From Pseudomonadota bacterium (GTDB lineage Bacteria > Pseudomonadota > Alphaproteobacteria > UBA2136 > UBA6156): a stretch of DNA of 64,000 nucleotides. Under the pieces are notes generated by a model. It saw only the letters and a list, made by a program, of their open reading frames with translations, searched no databases and was not told the DNA's origin. Made by a program: the position numbers and the translations under genes. Positions 47,198 through 55,262 of the stretch are shown one piece after another; the stretch's first letter is position 1, and each line of letters begins with the position of its first letter. The stretch covers positions 17,721 to 81,720 of the forward strand of contig WGMN01000011.1 of the NCBI GenBank assembly GCA_016125035.1, written 5' to 3'.

Positions 47198-48100
47198 ATG
47201 CCGAAACTTCAACTTACCTTGCTATCTACCACCGCTGCACTCTTGTTGTTGGTGGCGTTCCTTTCCAGCGGCCAACCCATCTATCTTTCGCTGAGTTTGG
47301 TCGCTGGTGCCATTGCCATGGTCCTCATAGGGGCAGCGGGCTGGTACTACGATCACACACGGGAGGTCCGCTATGCGCTCGCCCTCGCCATCGACGCCGG
47401 CCTCACCGGCATCACCACGCGCGAGGAGCTCGTTGCGGGCATCCGCAAGCTCGTTTCCGATAAGGCCGAACTGGTGGCCCTACTGGACGAGCTGAGGCTC
47501 GCCATCTGGTCGTTCTTCAACCAGCCTGGCTTGCCTCCTACGCAACCGCAGGTGATAGCGTTCCTCAACGCGCTGCACATGCAGTCCACTGTGCTCATCA
47601 ACATGCTCACCGCCATCGACGCGGTACGCTTCGGCTATCTCCGCGGCAAATCCATCTTCGATGTTGCGGTGCTCAAGGAGCTGCTGGATTTCCTCGCCAG
47701 CCGCGCCGACCACTGCCGGGTCCTCGAACTGAAGCTCGATCGCGCCACCAACTGGTGGAATGATGCGAATTTCCTGGTCGAAGAAACTCACAATGCCGGC
47801 CACAATGCCCACATGGGCATCATTTCTCGTACGCACCAGCTGGCGGAAGTGGTCAAGGCAGACAACGGCATTATTCACGACCTTGCCAACCGCAAGCTCG
47901 TGCTCAATGGTACCCAGGCGTCCCAAGTTGCCTTGGATGCCGCGCATGGCGAACGCGAAAGATTGCTCGGGTTGATTGGTACGACCCTTACTCAGGCCGT
48001 CAATCGCGGCGGCAACCAAGGTCAATCACGCCAAGGTCGCCCCAACCGCAACAACCAAGGCGGTCAAGGGCAGCCCGACAAAGACCGCGCTCCGGCCTAA
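47198..48100 (+). CDS. Membrane-anchored protein of unknown function
   Basis: The protein has 300 residues. Two hydrophobic segments at the N-terminus (about 7-25 and 30-51) are followed by a cytoplasmic helical domain (about 55-245) and a disordered Gly/Gln/Asn/Arg-rich tail (about 265-300, NRGGNQGQSRQG-type). The tail recalls RNA- or polymer-binding low-complexity ends. No enzyme motif is visible. It is divergent from prfA and has its own terminator. Confidence 0.72.
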   Translation: MPKLQLTLLSTTAALLLLVAFLSSGQPIYLSLSLVAGAIAMVLIGAAGWYYDHTREVRYALALAIDAGLTGITTREELVAGIRKLVSDKAELVALLDELRLAIWSFFNQPGLPPTQPQVIAFLNALHMQSTVLINMLTAIDAVRFGYLRGKSIFDVAVLKELLDFLASRADHCRVLELKLDRATNWWNDANFLVEETHNAGHNAHMGIISRTHQLAEVVKADNGIIHDLANRKLVLNGTQASQVALDAAHGERERLLGLIGTTLTQAVNRGGNQGQSRQGRPNRNNQGGQGQPDKDRAPA

Positions 48101-48126
48101 CAAGGTCGCAGCCGAAACGAAAAGAG

Positions 48127-48154
48127 AATGCCCGGGCAAAAACCCGGGCATTTT
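48127..48154 (+). terminator. Terminator after the membrane-anchored protein gene
   Basis: AATGCCCGGG / CCCGGGCATT hairpin with a CAAAAA loop, followed by TT. Confidence 0.85.
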
Positions 48155-48180
48155 CATGTCTCTACCTTAAATAAACGGGC

Positions 48181-48381
48181 TTACATTTCCCACTTACGCT
48201 TGCTCTCGGCTTTCTTACTGCGGCGGATGCCTTCGCGCTTCAACCGCGCGCGCTTTTCAAACGGTTTTTCGTTATAGCGACGCTGACGCAGCTCGCGGAA
48301 CAGCCCTTCGCGGTTCATCAGCTTCTTCAGGCGACGCAGCGCCTGGTCAACGTCATTGTTGTACACGTCAACGCGAACCAT
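48181..48381 (-). CDS. rpsU: 30S ribosomal protein S21
   Basis: The 66-residue protein has the S21 order: MVRVDVYNNDVDQALRRLKK, MNREGLFRELR, YNEKPFEKRARLKREGIRR and a basic tail. S21 binds the small subunit near the anti-Shine-Dalgarno sequence and helps initiation. The ATG at 48381 gives the standard start; ATG at 48387 would add two residues, and the AGGA at 48391-48394 could serve either. Confidence 0.94.
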   Translation of the reverse strand: MVRVDVYNNDVDQALRRLKKLMNREGLFRELRQRRYNEKPFEKRARLKREGIRRSKKAESKRKWEM

Positions 48382-48555
48382 TAACATCAATCCTTTCAAT
48401 ATCTTGGCCAAAACACCCGTTTTGGCGCTGGCGGAGGTTTGCCCCAAACCGCGCCCAAGCGCAAGCATTTTTTGCACGCCCGCCCTCTCTTTATACGTTT
48501 CCCCACCCCTGCGGGGGTTGAACATGCCCTGCAAAAGGGGCATTTTAACGCGCCC

Positions 48556-49284
48556 ATGCCCAAACCACATAAAGCCGTCGCCAACCTCTCGCGCAACCTG
48601 CGCCAGCCCCGGGCCGGCACGGCTATTTATGGAGAGTACAACACCCTGCGCCAGCTCTATGTGCTGGAATCCGCCTCCGCCCACTTCCACGTGCGCGATG
48701 ACGACCCCGCGCCGCTGTTTGGCAAAACCCTGCTCGACGTCGGCTGCGGCGAGAGCACCATCGCCGAGTTCCTGGCCCTGTCCGGGGCCGATATCACCGC
48801 GGTAGACCAAGACGCCGCCGTTCTCGCCCGCGCCCGCGCCTCGGCGGAAAAATACGGCGCCCCGGTCACTTTCCTCCATACCTCGGCTGAAAAACTCATC
48901 CAAAGCCACCGCAAGTTCGACGTCATCCTGGCGCTCGACCTCCTGGAAGACAGCACCAACCCGCGCAAGCTGCTGTGGGTGCTGCGCCAGCTCCTCGCAC
49001 CGGGCGGGGTCATCATCTTCTCGTGCATCAACCGCAGCTTCAAGGCGTGGTTTTTCCATATCCTGGTCAGCACCTACCTCTACCGCCGCACCAGCCGCAA
49101 CATTGCCAGCTTCTGGCGTTTTTACACGCCGCGCCAGCTGCAAACGCTGTGCCACCACGCGCAATTGCAGCTCACCAACGTGCAGGGGTTGCGCTTTTCG
49201 CTGTCCAAGCAAAAGTGGAAGTACGCCTCCCAACCGCACACCCGCTACCTGGCCACCGCCGTCCAGGCCCAGGCCGATCAGTAA
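48556..49284 (+). CDS. UbiG-like class I SAM methyltransferase
   Basis: The protein has 242 residues from the ATG at 48556. Motif I LLDVGCGESTIAEFLA, the acidic DITAVDQD, a FDVILALDLLED segment at motif II and GGVIIFSCINRS are all in UbiG/Coq3-like order. The family methylates hydroxyl groups of quinone precursors. True UbiG usually has a conserved N-terminal region that is only partly matched, so another small-molecule O-methyltransferase is possible. The stop codon falls in a heptamer repeat shared with the convergent grxC. Confidence 0.72.
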   Translation: MPKPHKAVANLSRNLRQPRAGTAIYGEYNTLRQLYVLESASAHFHVRDDDPAPLFGKTLLDVGCGESTIAEFLALSGADITAVDQDAAVLARARASAEKYGAPVTFLHTSAEKLIQSHRKFDVILALDLLEDSTNPRKLLWVLRQLLAPGGVIIFSCINRSFKAWFFHILVSTYLYRRTSRNIASFWRFYTPRQLQTLCHHAQLQLTNVQGLRFSLSKQKWKYASQPHTRYLATAVQAQADQ

Positions 49285-49327
49285 CCAGTAACCGGTCACT
49301 GTTAACTAGTCACTGTTAACTGTTAAC
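49279..49327. repeat. Seven tandem heptamers across two gene ends
   Basis: The units read CAGTAAC, CAGTAAC, CGGTCAC, TGTTAAC, TAGTCAC, TGTTAAC, TGTTAAC with strict 7-bp period. The array supplies the stop codon of the methyltransferase gene and the last codons and stop of grxC. Confidence 0.85.
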
Positions 49328-49572
49328 ATCCCTTCCAACTCCCCCGCACTGTGCAACGCATACAGGTCGTCACACCCGCCAATGCCTTTGCCGCCAATAA
49401 ATATCTGCGGCATGGTGCGCGCGCTCGGCCGGCGCTCCAGCAGTTCGGCCATTTTCTCCGGCTGGCGGCTCACATCAATCTCCTCATACTCCGCGCCCAG
49501 CTGGCCCAGCAGCATTTTGGCCTTGGTGCAGTAGGGGCAATAATCCTTGGTGTAGATTTCAACCTTGGCCAT
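49306..49572 (-). CDS. grxC: Glutaredoxin (GrxC type)
   Basis: The protein has 88 residues from the ATG at 49572. It has the dithiol active site DYCPYCTKAK (Cys11, Cys14), the glutathione-binding TMPQIFI with cis-Pro and the IGGCDDL motif. It reduces protein disulfides with glutathione. A GGGAGG ribosome site precedes the start. The final residues (LTVNSD) and stop come from the heptamer array, so the natural C-terminus has been replaced or extended. Confidence 0.93.
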   Translation of the reverse strand: MAKVEIYTKDYCPYCTKAKMLLGQLGAEYEEIDVSRQPEKMAELLERRPSARTMPQIFIGGKGIGGCDDLYALHSAGELEGMLTVNSD

Positions 49573-49600
49573 TTTCGCTTCCTCCCTTAGAGTGGCCACT

Positions 49601-50590
49601 ATGCCAGCCGCGCGTGTCTCCGTCATCATCCCCGTTTATAACGATATCGAATTTTTACCCCGCGCATTGGCCAGCATCGCGCGCCAAACCCTGCGCCCGG
49701 CCGAGGTTCTCATCTGCGACGACGGCTCACCCGACAAACAGGTGTGGGAGTACCTCCAATCGCTGGGCGATAATGTAGAGGGCATCCCCCTGCACATCTT
49801 CCACCAAAAAAACAGCGGGGCAGGGGCGGCGCGCAATCTCTGCCTGGCCCATGCGGTGGGCGATTTCATCGCCTTCCTCGATGCCGACGATTTCTGGCTG
49901 CCCAAAAAGCTCGCGCGCAGCATCTATGTGCTGCGCAAGCGCAAAGCCACCTTTGTGGCACATGATTTCTACGCCGTGCGCCCGGGGTCTGAAGAGCGCC
50001 AGCACTGGCGCTGCACGGCCAGCTCGCGCCGCCACAGCTGGCTCTCCGGCAACAACCCGCGCACCCATTATTTCTACCGTGGCTTCATCGGCATCCTCAC
50101 CGTGGTCATCCGCAAAGAGGCCTTGCTGGCCGCCGGCGGGTTCGACGCCGACCACCGCTACGCGCTCGACTGGGACTGCTGGCACGCCGTCATGGCCGCC
50201 AACAAAGGCGCCAAATTCGTCCTTTTTGCCGAGCCTTTGGCCTGCTACACCCTCAACCCCGGCGGGCTTACCAGCAAGGGCTACGCCCGCCTGGCGGAGA
50301 GAGAGGGCTACCTGCCGCGCTACGTCAAAGGCGTGGCCAGGGCAGGCAAGGTGCCGTGGCCGCTGCTGCTGGCCCGCGGCTGGCTTACTATTCAGTACGA
50401 GGTCGGCTCGCTGCTCATCCGCAACCGCCAATGGCGCCAGCTGCTCTTGCTGCTGGATAGAGCCCCGCTGGTGCTGCCGCGCCTGATGTGGCAAACCGCC
50501 TACGGCAGCTACACCCGGCCCAACTTCCTTGCCCGCATCAAGCTGCAATACCAGCCCGCCTCCCCACGCAAGAAAAAGAAGACCGCGTAG
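49601..50590 (+). CDS. Family 2 glycosyltransferase
   Basis: The protein has 329 residues from the ATG at 49601. It has the GT-A start VSVIIPVYNDIEFLPRALASI, the DDGSPD motif, FLDADDFW (DxD metal site, about 98-102) and an acceptor-region DWDCWHA. The C-terminal 60 residues are Arg/Lys-rich and may bind membrane. The donor and acceptor are unknown; cell-surface polysaccharide synthesis is the usual role. It is divergent from grxC with only 28 bp between. The downstream asnB-type gene may belong to the same pathway. Confidence 0.85.
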   Translation: MPAARVSVIIPVYNDIEFLPRALASIARQTLRPAEVLICDDGSPDKQVWEYLQSLGDNVEGIPLHIFHQKNSGAGAARNLCLAHAVGDFIAFLDADDFWLPKKLARSIYVLRKRKATFVAHDFYAVRPGSEERQHWRCTASSRRHSWLSGNNPRTHYFYRGFIGILTVVIRKEALLAAGGFDADHRYALDWDCWHAVMAANKGAKFVLFAEPLACYTLNPGGLTSKGYARLAEREGYLPRYVKGVARAGKVPWPLLLARGWLTIQYEVGSLLIRNRQWRQLLLLLDRAPLVLPRLMWQTAYGSYTRPNFLARIKLQYQPASPRKKKKTA

Positions 50591-50604
50591 AATGAACCTT
50601 CATC

Positions 50605-50726
50605 AATTTTCGCTGGGCGGAGACGATTTTTGGTATTTTCGCAGGCCGAGCACCGCAGTGTACATCTTGGTACATGAGGAGCGGAGGACCAGAAAAGACC
50701 AAAAAGCGGCCCGGCCAGTAGAAAAG
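50605..50726. repeat. Structured dispersed repeat, copy B
   Basis: This is the second copy of the element at 17661-17785, same orientation and about the same length. The central stem is GTGTACA/GGTACA-like and the outer arms TTTTCG..TGG and CCAGTAGAAAA. It fills the gap between the glycosyltransferase and asnB, ending 14 bp before the asnB start, so it lies in the asnB leader. Confidence 0.75.
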
Positions 50727-50740
50727 TGAGGTAGGTTCAT

Positions 50741-52690
50741 ATGTGCGGTATTGTAGGCATCCTCTCCCAAAGTAATTTCAAGCCCAACAAGGCCTACCTC
50801 ACCCGCATGGCCGATACCCTCGCCCACCGCGGGCCCGACGGCTCCGGCACCTGGGTCAACCCCGGCAAGCGCGTCGGCTTTGGCCACCGGCGGCTGTCCA
50901 TTATCGATCTCTCCACCGCCGCCGGCCAGCCGCTCACCAGCGCCGACGGCCAACACACCATCGTCTTTAATGGCGAGATCTACAACCACGTCCACATTCG
51001 CAAAATACTGGAAGATCTCGGCGTAACTGGCTGGCAAACATCACACTCCGATACCGAAGTCATCCTCATGGCCTACCGCCAGTGGGGCATGCCCAAATGC
51101 CTGGAGTACCTGCGCGGCATGTTCGCCTTCGCCATCTGGGACGAAGCGCGGCAAGAGCTCTTCATCGCGCGCGACAGGGTGGGAGAAAAACCGCTCTACT
51201 ATACCTATACAGAAGAAGGCCGCTTCCTCTTCGCCAGCGAGATCAAAGCCATCATCGCCGACGACACCATCCCCCGCACGGTGGATGAAGAGGCGCTGTT
51301 CCACTACCTCACCTTCCTCATGGTGCCGCCGCCGCGCACGCTGTTTGGCGGCATCAGCAAACTTCCGGCCGGGCACTGGATGAAGATCAGCCCCAAGGGC
51401 CCGCCACAGGTGTTTGAATACTGGGACGCGCTCGACGCCGCGGCCGAATACGCCCGCGTCAACACGCTCCCCGCCACTGAGTCCGGCTGGGTCGCACACC
51501 TGGGCAAAATTGTGGAGGAAAGCATCCTCATGCGGCAAGAGGCGGCCGACGTCCCGGTGGGCGTGTTCCTCTCCGGCGGCATCGATAGCTCCGCCGTGGC
51601 CGCGGTTGCCGCCGCGCACAGCGGCCGCGGCAAGCTGCACACCTTCGCCATCGGGCCGGATAAATCCTACCCCAGCTGGCCGGATGAAACGCCCTATGCC
51701 GCCATGATGGCCAAACAGGTCGGCAGCCAGCACCACACCGCCCGGCTCAAGGAGGCCGACTTCCTGCACACCCTGCCCAACTTCATCCACTGGCAAGACG
51801 AACCGGTGTCCGACCCTTCCGCCATCCCCATCCACTTCCTCAGCAAGGCGGCGGCAAATGCCGGGCTTAAGGTCTGCCAGGGGGGGGAGGGCGGCGACGA
51901 ACTGTTCGTGGGGTATGAAGACTGGCTCAAATTCGCGCGCCTCACCCGCTGGGGCAAGCTGCCCATTCCCGGGGTGCTCAAAAAAGCGCTCTACAAGGGG
52001 CTGGTCATGGCGCGGCGGGGCAACCGCTTCTATGCGGAATACCTGCGCCGCAACACCGTCGGCCAGCCGCTGTTCTGGGGCGGGGCCGAGGCCTTCACCG
52101 GGTATGAAAAAACGCACCTGCTCTCGCCGCGTATGCGCCAAAGGTTTGCCCACCGCAGCAGTTACGAGGTCATCGAGCCGCTGTGGAAAAAGTTCAACGC
52201 CAAACCCCGCGCCTACCAGTCGTTCTGGAACTGGTGCACCTGGCTGGAATTGCACCTGCGCCTGCCCGAGCAACTGTTGATGCGGGTAGACAAAATGGCC
52301 ATGGCCACCGCGCTGGAGGTCCGCGTGCCGCTGCTCGACCCTGTGCTCATCGCCGCGGTGCTCAACACGCCGTCGCCGCTGCGCGCGCCCGGCGGCAACA
52401 AAAAGTACCTGCTCAAGCAGATCCTCAAAAACAAACTTCCGGCGCAAATCCTTAACCGCCGCAAACAGGGGCTGGGCATGCCGCTTAATGAGTGGGTGCT
52501 CTCCACCTACGGCCCCTACGCACGCACCGTGCTGCAAGATTTCTGCACCCGCGGCGGCTACCTGCACTGGCCGGCGGTCGAGGCGCTGTTCGCCGCCGGG
52601 CGCGGCCAGCACCTGTGGTACCTGCTCAACCTCGCGCTGTGGTGGAAGCACTTCATCATGCAGGAAGAGATAGAAGTGATTAGTCATTAG
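50741..52690 (+). CDS. asnB: Asparagine synthase (glutamine-hydrolysing)
   Basis: The protein has 649 residues. Residue Cys2 of MCGIVGIL is the glutaminase nucleophile, and RGPDGSG and NGEIYNH complete the N-terminal amidotransferase domain. The synthetase domain has the PP-loop VFLSGGIDSSAVA (about 275) and the GEGGDELFVGYE motif. It makes asparagine, or amidates a sugar or peptide in polysaccharide clusters. Proximity of a family 2 glycosyltransferase suggests the latter is possible. The last four residues and the stop lie in a heptamer array, and the repeat B hairpin occupies its leader. Confidence 0.9.
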   Translation: MCGIVGILSQSNFKPNKAYLTRMADTLAHRGPDGSGTWVNPGKRVGFGHRRLSIIDLSTAAGQPLTSADGQHTIVFNGEIYNHVHIRKILEDLGVTGWQTSHSDTEVILMAYRQWGMPKCLEYLRGMFAFAIWDEARQELFIARDRVGEKPLYYTYTEEGRFLFASEIKAIIADDTIPRTVDEEALFHYLTFLMVPPPRTLFGGISKLPAGHWMKISPKGPPQVFEYWDALDAAAEYARVNTLPATESGWVAHLGKIVEESILMRQEAADVPVGVFLSGGIDSSAVAAVAAAHSGRGKLHTFAIGPDKSYPSWPDETPYAAMMAKQVGSQHHTARLKEADFLHTLPNFIHWQDEPVSDPSAIPIHFLSKAAANAGLKVCQGGEGGDELFVGYEDWLKFARLTRWGKLPIPGVLKKALYKGLVMARRGNRFYAEYLRRNTVGQPLFWGGAEAFTGYEKTHLLSPRMRQRFAHRSSYEVIEPLWKKFNAKPRAYQSFWNWCTWLELHLRLPEQLLMRVDKMAMATALEVRVPLLDPVLIAAVLNTPSPLRAPGGNKKYLLKQILKNKLPAQILNRRKQGLGMPLNEWVLSTYGPYARTVLQDFCTRGGYLHWPAVEALFAAGRGQHLWYLLNLALWWKHFIMQEEIEVISH

Positions 52691-52798
52691 TAATTAGTAA
52701 TTAGTCATTAGTTTCCGGTTTCCACCGCAAGGGGGTAAGCGGCACGGTGGCGCGCCCCCACCCACTAATCACTAATTACTAATAACTAATTACTGAAT
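52678..52798. repeat. Inverted pair of five-unit heptamer arrays
   Basis: The left arm has five units (GATTAGT, CATTAGT, AATTAGT, AATTAGT, CATTAGT; 52678-52712). The right arm has five (ACTAATC, ACTAATT, ACTAATA, ACTAATT, ACTGAAT; 52764-52798). They are inverse complements flanking a 51-bp GC-rich core. The left arm encodes the end of asnB. Confidence 0.88.
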
Positions 52799-52858
52799 CC
52801 CTTGTTCCCCCGCCCCATCCGCGTTACGCTCCCAACAACAAAAACAAGGGGTTCAAAA

Positions 52859-53803
52859 GTGTCCGAACGCGGCGAAATCATCCTTTCTCCCGCCGAGAAA
52901 AAGCTCGCCGAGCCCCTGCTCAAGTGGCTCATGCCGGATAAAATCACCGGCAAGAAAGAGCTGGTGGTCAACCGCCCGGGCCAAATTGGCTTCGAGGCCT
53001 ACGACGGCACCTGGACTTTTTTCGAGGACGGCACGCTCGAGCTCACCAACCTGATGGCCACCATGAGCCTCCTGGCCGAGCGCACCGGGCAGACCTTCTC
53101 CATGGCCAACCCGCTGTTGTCGGTCAAGCTGCCCGGCGGCCACCGCGCGCAGTTCGTGGCAGGGCAGCAGAACGCCCGCCACTTCACCCTGTGCGTGCGC
53201 CTGGCCAACGAGCGGGAGTTCGACCTCTCCGCCTACGTCATGGATGCCGCCGAGCGCAGCGCTCTCATCGCCGCCATCCAGGGGCGCAAAACCATCCTCA
53301 TCAGCGGAGGCACGGGTACCGGCAAAACCACTTTCATGTCCGCCTGCATGGCGCACATCCCGCTCGAGCAACGCCTGGTGGTGCTCGAAGACGTGCCGGA
53401 ACTGCGCTACCCGCACGACAACACCTGCCACTTCATCTTCGCCAACTTCTCCAAAGGGTCCGACGGCTCCAACCTCGGCCGCATCCAGGTGGTCAACGAT
53501 TTGCTCAACGCCACCCTGCGCCTGCGGCCAGATCGCATCATCATGGGCGAAATCCGCAAGGAGAATGCCTTCACCTTCTGCTCAGCCATCAACACCGGCC
53601 ACGAGGGCTCCATGGCCACCATCCACGCCAACTCACCCTCGGCGGCGGTCGACGCCGTCATCAACCGCGCCATGCTCAACGGCGATACGCCGGAGTCTGC
53701 CATCAACATGCTGCGCCGCCAGCTGGAAGGCGATATCTACGGTGTCGCCCAGCTCTACCGCCGCGACAAAGTGGTGGAAGCCCATTTCAAAGCCCTCAAA
53801 TAA
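52859..53803 (+). CDS. VirB11/CpaF-like secretion ATPase
   Basis: The protein has 314 residues from GTG at 52859, with AAGGGG eight bases upstream. The N-terminal domain (about 1-140) is followed by the RecA-like motor: Walker A SGGTGTGKTT (about 157), the acidic EDVPELRYP, Walker B LRLRPDRIIMGEIR and the His box GHEGSMATIHAN. It resembles VirB11 of type IV secretion more than GspE because it lacks the tetracysteine zinc site. No other VirB genes are adjacent, so it is an orphan here. Alternatives are a Tad/CpaF ATPase or a retraction motor for the 35-kb pilus-like operon. Confidence 0.82.
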   Translation: MSERGEIILSPAEKKLAEPLLKWLMPDKITGKKELVVNRPGQIGFEAYDGTWTFFEDGTLELTNLMATMSLLAERTGQTFSMANPLLSVKLPGGHRAQFVAGQQNARHFTLCVRLANEREFDLSAYVMDAAERSALIAAIQGRKTILISGGTGTGKTTFMSACMAHIPLEQRLVVLEDVPELRYPHDNTCHFIFANFSKGSDGSNLGRIQVVNDLLNATLRLRPDRIIMGEIRKENAFTFCSAINTGHEGSMATIHANSPSAAVDAVINRAMLNGDTPESAINMLRRQLEGDIYGVAQLYRRDKVVEAHFKALK

Positions 53804-53860
53804 CCCCTGGCCTCCCGTCAAAGCGGGGTAAGCCGGGCCCATACCCGCTTAAAAACGCAA

Positions 53861-53889
53861 CCCCCGGCAGCTCAATCAGCTGCCGGGGG
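53861..53889. terminator. Hairpin terminator shared by convergent genes
   Basis: Perfect 12-bp arms CCCCCGGCAGCT / AGCTGCCGGGGG around CAATC. The stop codon of the minus-strand gene lies inside it. Confidence 0.75.
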
Positions 53890-54337
53890 AGGGGGGGGCG
53901 CTCAAGGGCGGCATAAAGCTGAAGCCATGCTTCAGCAACCATTCCTGTTGCGTGTCGCTGGGTGGCGCTTGGGCGGTGTCCACCAGCCATTCCAAGGGGC
54001 TGGTGCTAAACTGCTGGCTCGCCAGCCGCATGCGCGTGGGCAAAAACATGTACTCCTCGCGCCGCTTCTCCATCATCGCCAGCAGGTCGCGTTCGGTGCC
54101 TATGGGGTAGGCGCGGGTGTCCCACAACTCAGCTCCCGCATTCGGCACAATCCGCAGCTGCGGGGCTGCGGGCAGGCTGTGCTTGCAGCGGTCATTCCGG
54201 GCCAGCTGGTCCAGCGCATGCCGGTAAACATCCAACACCATGGTGGGTGTCAAAATCGCCGGCCCGGCGTCGCTGGCCTTCACCGTCAGCGTCAAACGCC
54301 AACCCAGCCACAAGGCTCTCAGTGCTGTCATTACCAC
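53876..54337 (-). CDS. Protein of unknown function downstream of ruvX
   Basis: The frame has 153 residues; the start could also be the ATG two codons in. There is an initial hydrophobic/basic segment (ALRALWLGWRLTL) but no clean signal peptide. The remainder is polar with a helical middle (ERDLLAMMEKRREEYMF). The frame lies on the ruvX strand 115 bp downstream and ends in the shared hairpin. I recognise no family, and this is the weakest of the medium-size genes. Confidence 0.5.
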   Translation of the reverse strand: MVMTALRALWLGWRLTLTVKASDAGPAILTPTMVLDVYRHALDQLARNDRCKHSLPAAPQLRIVPNAGAELWDTRAYPIGTERDLLAMMEKRREEYMFLPTRMRLASQQFSTSPLEWLVDTAQAPPSDTQQEWLLKHGFSFMPPLSAPPSPGS

Positions 54338-54452
54338 TTCTCCGGGGTTGTCGCCCTTGCAGGCGTTTAAACGCGTTTACGGTCAGATCAATCCCGCCAG
54401 CCATAACGCCCCCGCCCACCTCCGGCAAGCCTCCACCCAACCCCAGCCTTAC

Positions 54453-54917
54453 CTAGCCGCGCAACGCCCCCAAAACACCCTGCAAAATCAGCACCGCCGC
54501 TCCGGCATCCATCTTGCCCACGCTGTCCTTTTTGTTGCCTTTCTTGGTTCTCCCCTCACGCTGCTCAAACCACGCCGCCTCGACCGCCTGGCTGGTCAGC
54601 CGCTCGTCCCATAGCAGCACCGGCAGGGCCAGGTCCTTTTCCAGCTGGGCGGCCAGGTCGCGCACCGCCTGGGCCATCGGCCCTTCGCTGCCGTCCATGT
54701 TCAGCGGGTAGCCCAAAATTGCCGCGCAAACGCCGTCATTTTGCCGCGTTTTGCCCACTTCCGCCGCCAATTGCCGGTATTCGCGGGGCCAATTGCCGCG
54801 CCCCATCGCCACCTTGCGGGCGCTGTCGCTAATCGCCACCCCCACCCGCACAGAACCCACATCCAGCGCCAGAATGCGGCCACTGGCAGGCAGTTCAAGG
54901 GGGTTGCGCGTCACCAT
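54453..54917 (-). CDS. ruvX: RuvX/YqgF RNase H-fold nuclease
   Basis: The protein has 154 residues from the ATG at 54917. It has the family signature LALDVGSVRVGVAISD (first Asp), then GYPLNMDGSEG, LLWDERLTSQAVE (catalytic Glu) and KMDAGAAVLILQ (last Asp). Members process 16S rRNA ends or resolve Holliday junctions. It is divergent from gatC with 51 bp between starts. An Arg/Lys-rich loop (REGRTKKGNKKD) near the C-terminus is somewhat expanded. Confidence 0.92.
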   Translation of the reverse strand: MVTRNPLELPASGRILALDVGSVRVGVAISDSARKVAMGRGNWPREYRQLAAEVGKTRQNDGVCAAILGYPLNMDGSEGPMAQAVRDLAAQLEKDLALPVLLWDERLTSQAVEAAWFEQREGRTKKGNKKDSVGKMDAGAAVLILQGVLGALRG

Positions 54918-54968
54918 CGGCTTGGCATATGGTGCGCCGTCCCAATTGTCAAGCAGCGGAAGCCCAAT

Positions 54969-55259
54969 ATGACCATCGAACTCAAGCAAATCCAAAAACT
55001 TGCCAGCCTCTCGCGGCTGGAGTTCCCGGCGGAAAAACTGCCCGCCTTCGCGGCCGAATTCCAAAGCATCGTCGGCTTCGTGGATAAAATCCAGCAGCTG
55101 AAGACCGAAGGCGTGCCCCCGCTCACCTCGGTGGCCAACCTGGAGTCCACGCCGGAACGGCCCGACGTCGTCACCGCCCCCAACAACCGCGAGGCCCTGC
55201 AAAAATCCGCCGTCGCGGCGGAGATGGGCTTCTACTCCGTGCCCCGCATCGTGGAGTAA
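54969..55259 (+). CDS. gatC: Asp/Glu-tRNA amidotransferase subunit C
   Basis: The 96-residue protein has the GatC pattern: IQKLASLSRLEFPAEKL, FQSIVGFVDKIQQLKT, GVPPLTSVANLES and a C-terminal FYSVPRIVE. GatC stabilises the GatA-GatB complex that converts Glu-tRNA-Gln and Asp-tRNA-Asn. It begins the gatC-nudix-gatA-gatB operon. Confidence 0.94.
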   Translation: MTIELKQIQKLASLSRLEFPAEKLPAFAAEFQSIVGFVDKIQQLKTEGVPPLTSVANLESTPERPDVVTAPNNREALQKSAVAAEMGFYSVPRIVE

Positions 55260-55262
55260 CCC

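Noticed and set aside
51041..52687. 548-residue minus-strand open frame opposite asnB
   Set aside because: Shadow frame caused by GC-rich third positions of asnB.
52802..52858. Upstream extension of the VirB11-like gene to ATG 52802
   Set aside because: It would start next to the heptamer array; GTG at 52859 has a ribosome site at proper distance.
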